Positions 6,161-7,185 of a stretch of DNA of 7,185 nt are shown here, piece after piece. The DNA comes from Ardenticatenales bacterium (GTDB lineage: Bacteria; Chloroflexota; Anaerolineae; Promineifilales; UBA4811), in the NCBI GenBank assembly GCA_013139935.1, contig WSZX01000020.1:1-7185 (forward strand), in the 5' to 3' direction. Position numbers and translations under genes: made by a program. The notes beneath the pieces are model-generated. The model did not search any database. It was not told where the DNA came from and worked only from the letters and a program-made list of their open reading frames with translations. The stretch's first letter is position 1, and each line of letters opens with the position of its first letter.

Positions 6161-6926
6161 CAGGGGCGGACGTCCCGCCAGTCCGGCCGTGTGCCAGGGC
6201 CCACTCGATCAGGTTCCACATCCGGCGTACATGCGAGCCATTCCAATACACCTTGGCGCATGGTTGACAGAAAAGGAACTTGTCACAGTTCTGCCGGGCC
6301 ATGGGCGGCACCGCGCGGTTCACCATCTCCTCTGGAGCGGGCTGCAGCATGCTGTTGCAGCGCAGGCATCTCCGAAAGGGAGCAACCGCTCCAAATAGAT
6401 CGTAGCGCTGCAACACCTCCACCAATTGCTTCTTGGGGCTCGTCTCTCGCACCCAACGTCCATTGACAACCTCACTTCGCTTCAACAAGCCACGGTCGCG
6501 AGTGAGCAGAATCCTGTCCTCACAGGTGGAGATCCGAGCCAGTTCCGCATCGTTCAAGTCATTCTGGTAACGGGTATCGAAACCCATCATGCGCAGGTAG
6601 GCCGCCAGCCGTCCCAGGTGGCTGTCCAGGACAAAACGGAACTCGCTCAGCGGCCGGGGTTGGACACTGGTCACAGAGGAGACATCGATCGATTTGAACG
6701 GAGGATAGATGCTGATCGAATCACCGTTCCTCACCAGGTAGCTGAAGCCCACCGACCGGCCGTTTGCCAGAATCAGCTCGACTTCCGGATGAGGCACCCC
6801 CAGGGCTTCGACAAGATGCTTCACCGATTGGCCGTGGTCAAAGGAACAAGCGATGACCTGGTGTCGCCTCCTTGCCGGGAGGAAATCATTCAGTTCCGCA
6901 TAGAATCGAAAAGCTGCCCGGTTCAT
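6150..6926 (-). CDS. Ub-Mut7-C protein: ubiquitin-like domain fused to Mut7-C RNase domain with zinc ribbon
   Basis: This is a predicted cytoplasmic RNA-binding or RNA-cleaving protein of 258 residues. Residues 1-82 form the Mut7-C ubiquitin-like (MoaD/ThiS-like) domain, with FRFYAELNDFLP (6-17), VKHLVEALGVPHPEVELIL and the strand ISIYPPF. From about 97 follows the Mut7-C domain, a PIN-fold RNase: FVLDSHLGRLAAYLRMMGFDT (D101), NDLND (122-126) and LLTRDRGLL (D144) supply the acidic residues expected at the active site. A zinc ribbon follows, with C187-x2-C190 and C220-x2-C223, the latter in CQPCAKVYWNGSH. ATG 6926-6924 is chosen because the ubiquitin-like domain begins at once. The frame is open to a GTG at 7004, and ATG 6947-6945 is another option; no Shine-Dalgarno decides between them. 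The stop TAA overlaps the MFS start. The cellular RNA target of this family is not established to my knowledge. Confidence 0.9.
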   Translation of the reverse strand: MNRAAFRFYAELNDFLPARRRHQVIACSFDHGQSVKHLVEALGVPHPEVELILANGRSVGFSYLVRNGDSISIYPPFKSIDVSSVTSVQPRPLSEFRFVLDSHLGRLAAYLRMMGFDTRYQNDLNDAELARISTCEDRILLTRDRGLLKRSEVVNGRWVRETSPKKQLVEVLQRYDLFGAVAPFRRCLRCNSMLQPAPEEMVNRAVPPMARQNCDKFLFCQPCAKVYWNGSHVRRMWNLIEWALAHGRTGGTSAPDEP

Positions 6927-7185
6927 GGTAGGCAACAACGCGAACATGGTCGTTTCTTGCCCCGACGTGAATAGCCAAGGCTTTTCCCATGTTGATGACA
7001 CCACATCGGCGCCACCCCGCTGGCAGAGACACCGCCCACCTGCCCGCCAACACCGTGACCAGCACCATCTCGATCATCTTTCATGATCGTACGCCGGGAA
7101 CGAACGGGCTGTGGCGCTCCGATAAGATGGTGTGACTGCCCGCCTCCGCCTGGGTTTCAGGGCGGGTAAGCCTGCTGCTGGCCAC
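6927..7185. other. Region upstream of the Ub-Mut7-C gene, no convincing gene
   Basis: I see no recognisable protein in these 259 bases. On the minus strand two frames stay open from the right edge to stops close to 7078-7085, so the 3' end of an upstream gene is possible but has no motif to support it. A 63-codon minus-strand frame (7077-6886) mostly overlaps the Ub-Mut7-C N-terminal region and looks like chance. No good -35/-10 pair was found for the Ub-Mut7-C gene here, so its promoter may lie further right. Confidence 0.4.
7137..7168. repeat. Inverted repeat near the right edge
   Basis: CCCGCC (7139-7144) pairs with GGCGGG (7161-7166). The stem extends to about 9 bp when G-T pairs at both ends are allowed, around a 14-base loop. 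No T-tract follows on either strand. It could be part of a terminator or a chance GC-rich pairing; the window ends too soon to tell. Confidence 0.3.

Overview
The window is GC-rich (about 60% by eye) bacterial chromosomal DNA with short gaps and compact operons. The gene mix and protein style (a Nudix protein opening MPSYLHWLRQHVGHQK, an Ub-Mut7-C protein, a three-gene ABC-2 exporter) resemble Chloroflexota such as Anaerolineae. That assignment is an inference from memory of such proteins, not a proven identification. I saw no rRNA, tRNA, CRISPR array, insertion sequence or phage gene.

Layout. (1) 1-176, minus strand: the first 58 residues of a Nudix hydrolase that runs off the left edge, with a well-formed sigma-70-type promoter at 218-246. 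(2) 177-610: divergent intergenic region holding that promoter, a hairpin at 471-491 and an extended -10 promoter at 567-575 pointing right. (3) 611-4115, plus strand: a three-gene exporter operon made of an ABC ATPase, a first ABC-2 permease and a second, paralogous ABC-2 permease. The first permease is interrupted by an in-frame TAA at 2382-2384, while the reading frame continues intact to 2891. (4) 4183-4797, minus strand, convergent with the operon: an unrecognised soluble protein of 204 residues with its own near-consensus promoter at 4846-4873. Its second half faintly recalls DUF1257 (Ycf35) followed by DUF2997. (5) 5021-6926, minus strand: a two-gene unit in which an Ub-Mut7-C protein (ubiquitin-like fold plus PIN-like RNase domain plus zinc ribbon) overlaps by 11 bases the start of a 12-helix MFS transporter. 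(6) 6927-7185: no convincing complete gene; a GC-rich hairpin lies near the right edge.

How the genes work together. The ATPase and the two permeases would form one efflux pump of the ATPase-plus-two-permeases type known from LnrLMN and related drug or lipid exporters; the substrate is not readable from sequence. The interrupted permease is the most notable feature. It is a recent nonsense mutation, a sequencing or assembly error, or a true split gene. TAA ends the Ub-Mut7-C gene naturally in the same window, so stop-codon reassignment is unlikely. The remaining genes look like ordinary housekeeping or accessory functions; I found no clear new defence or mobile system.
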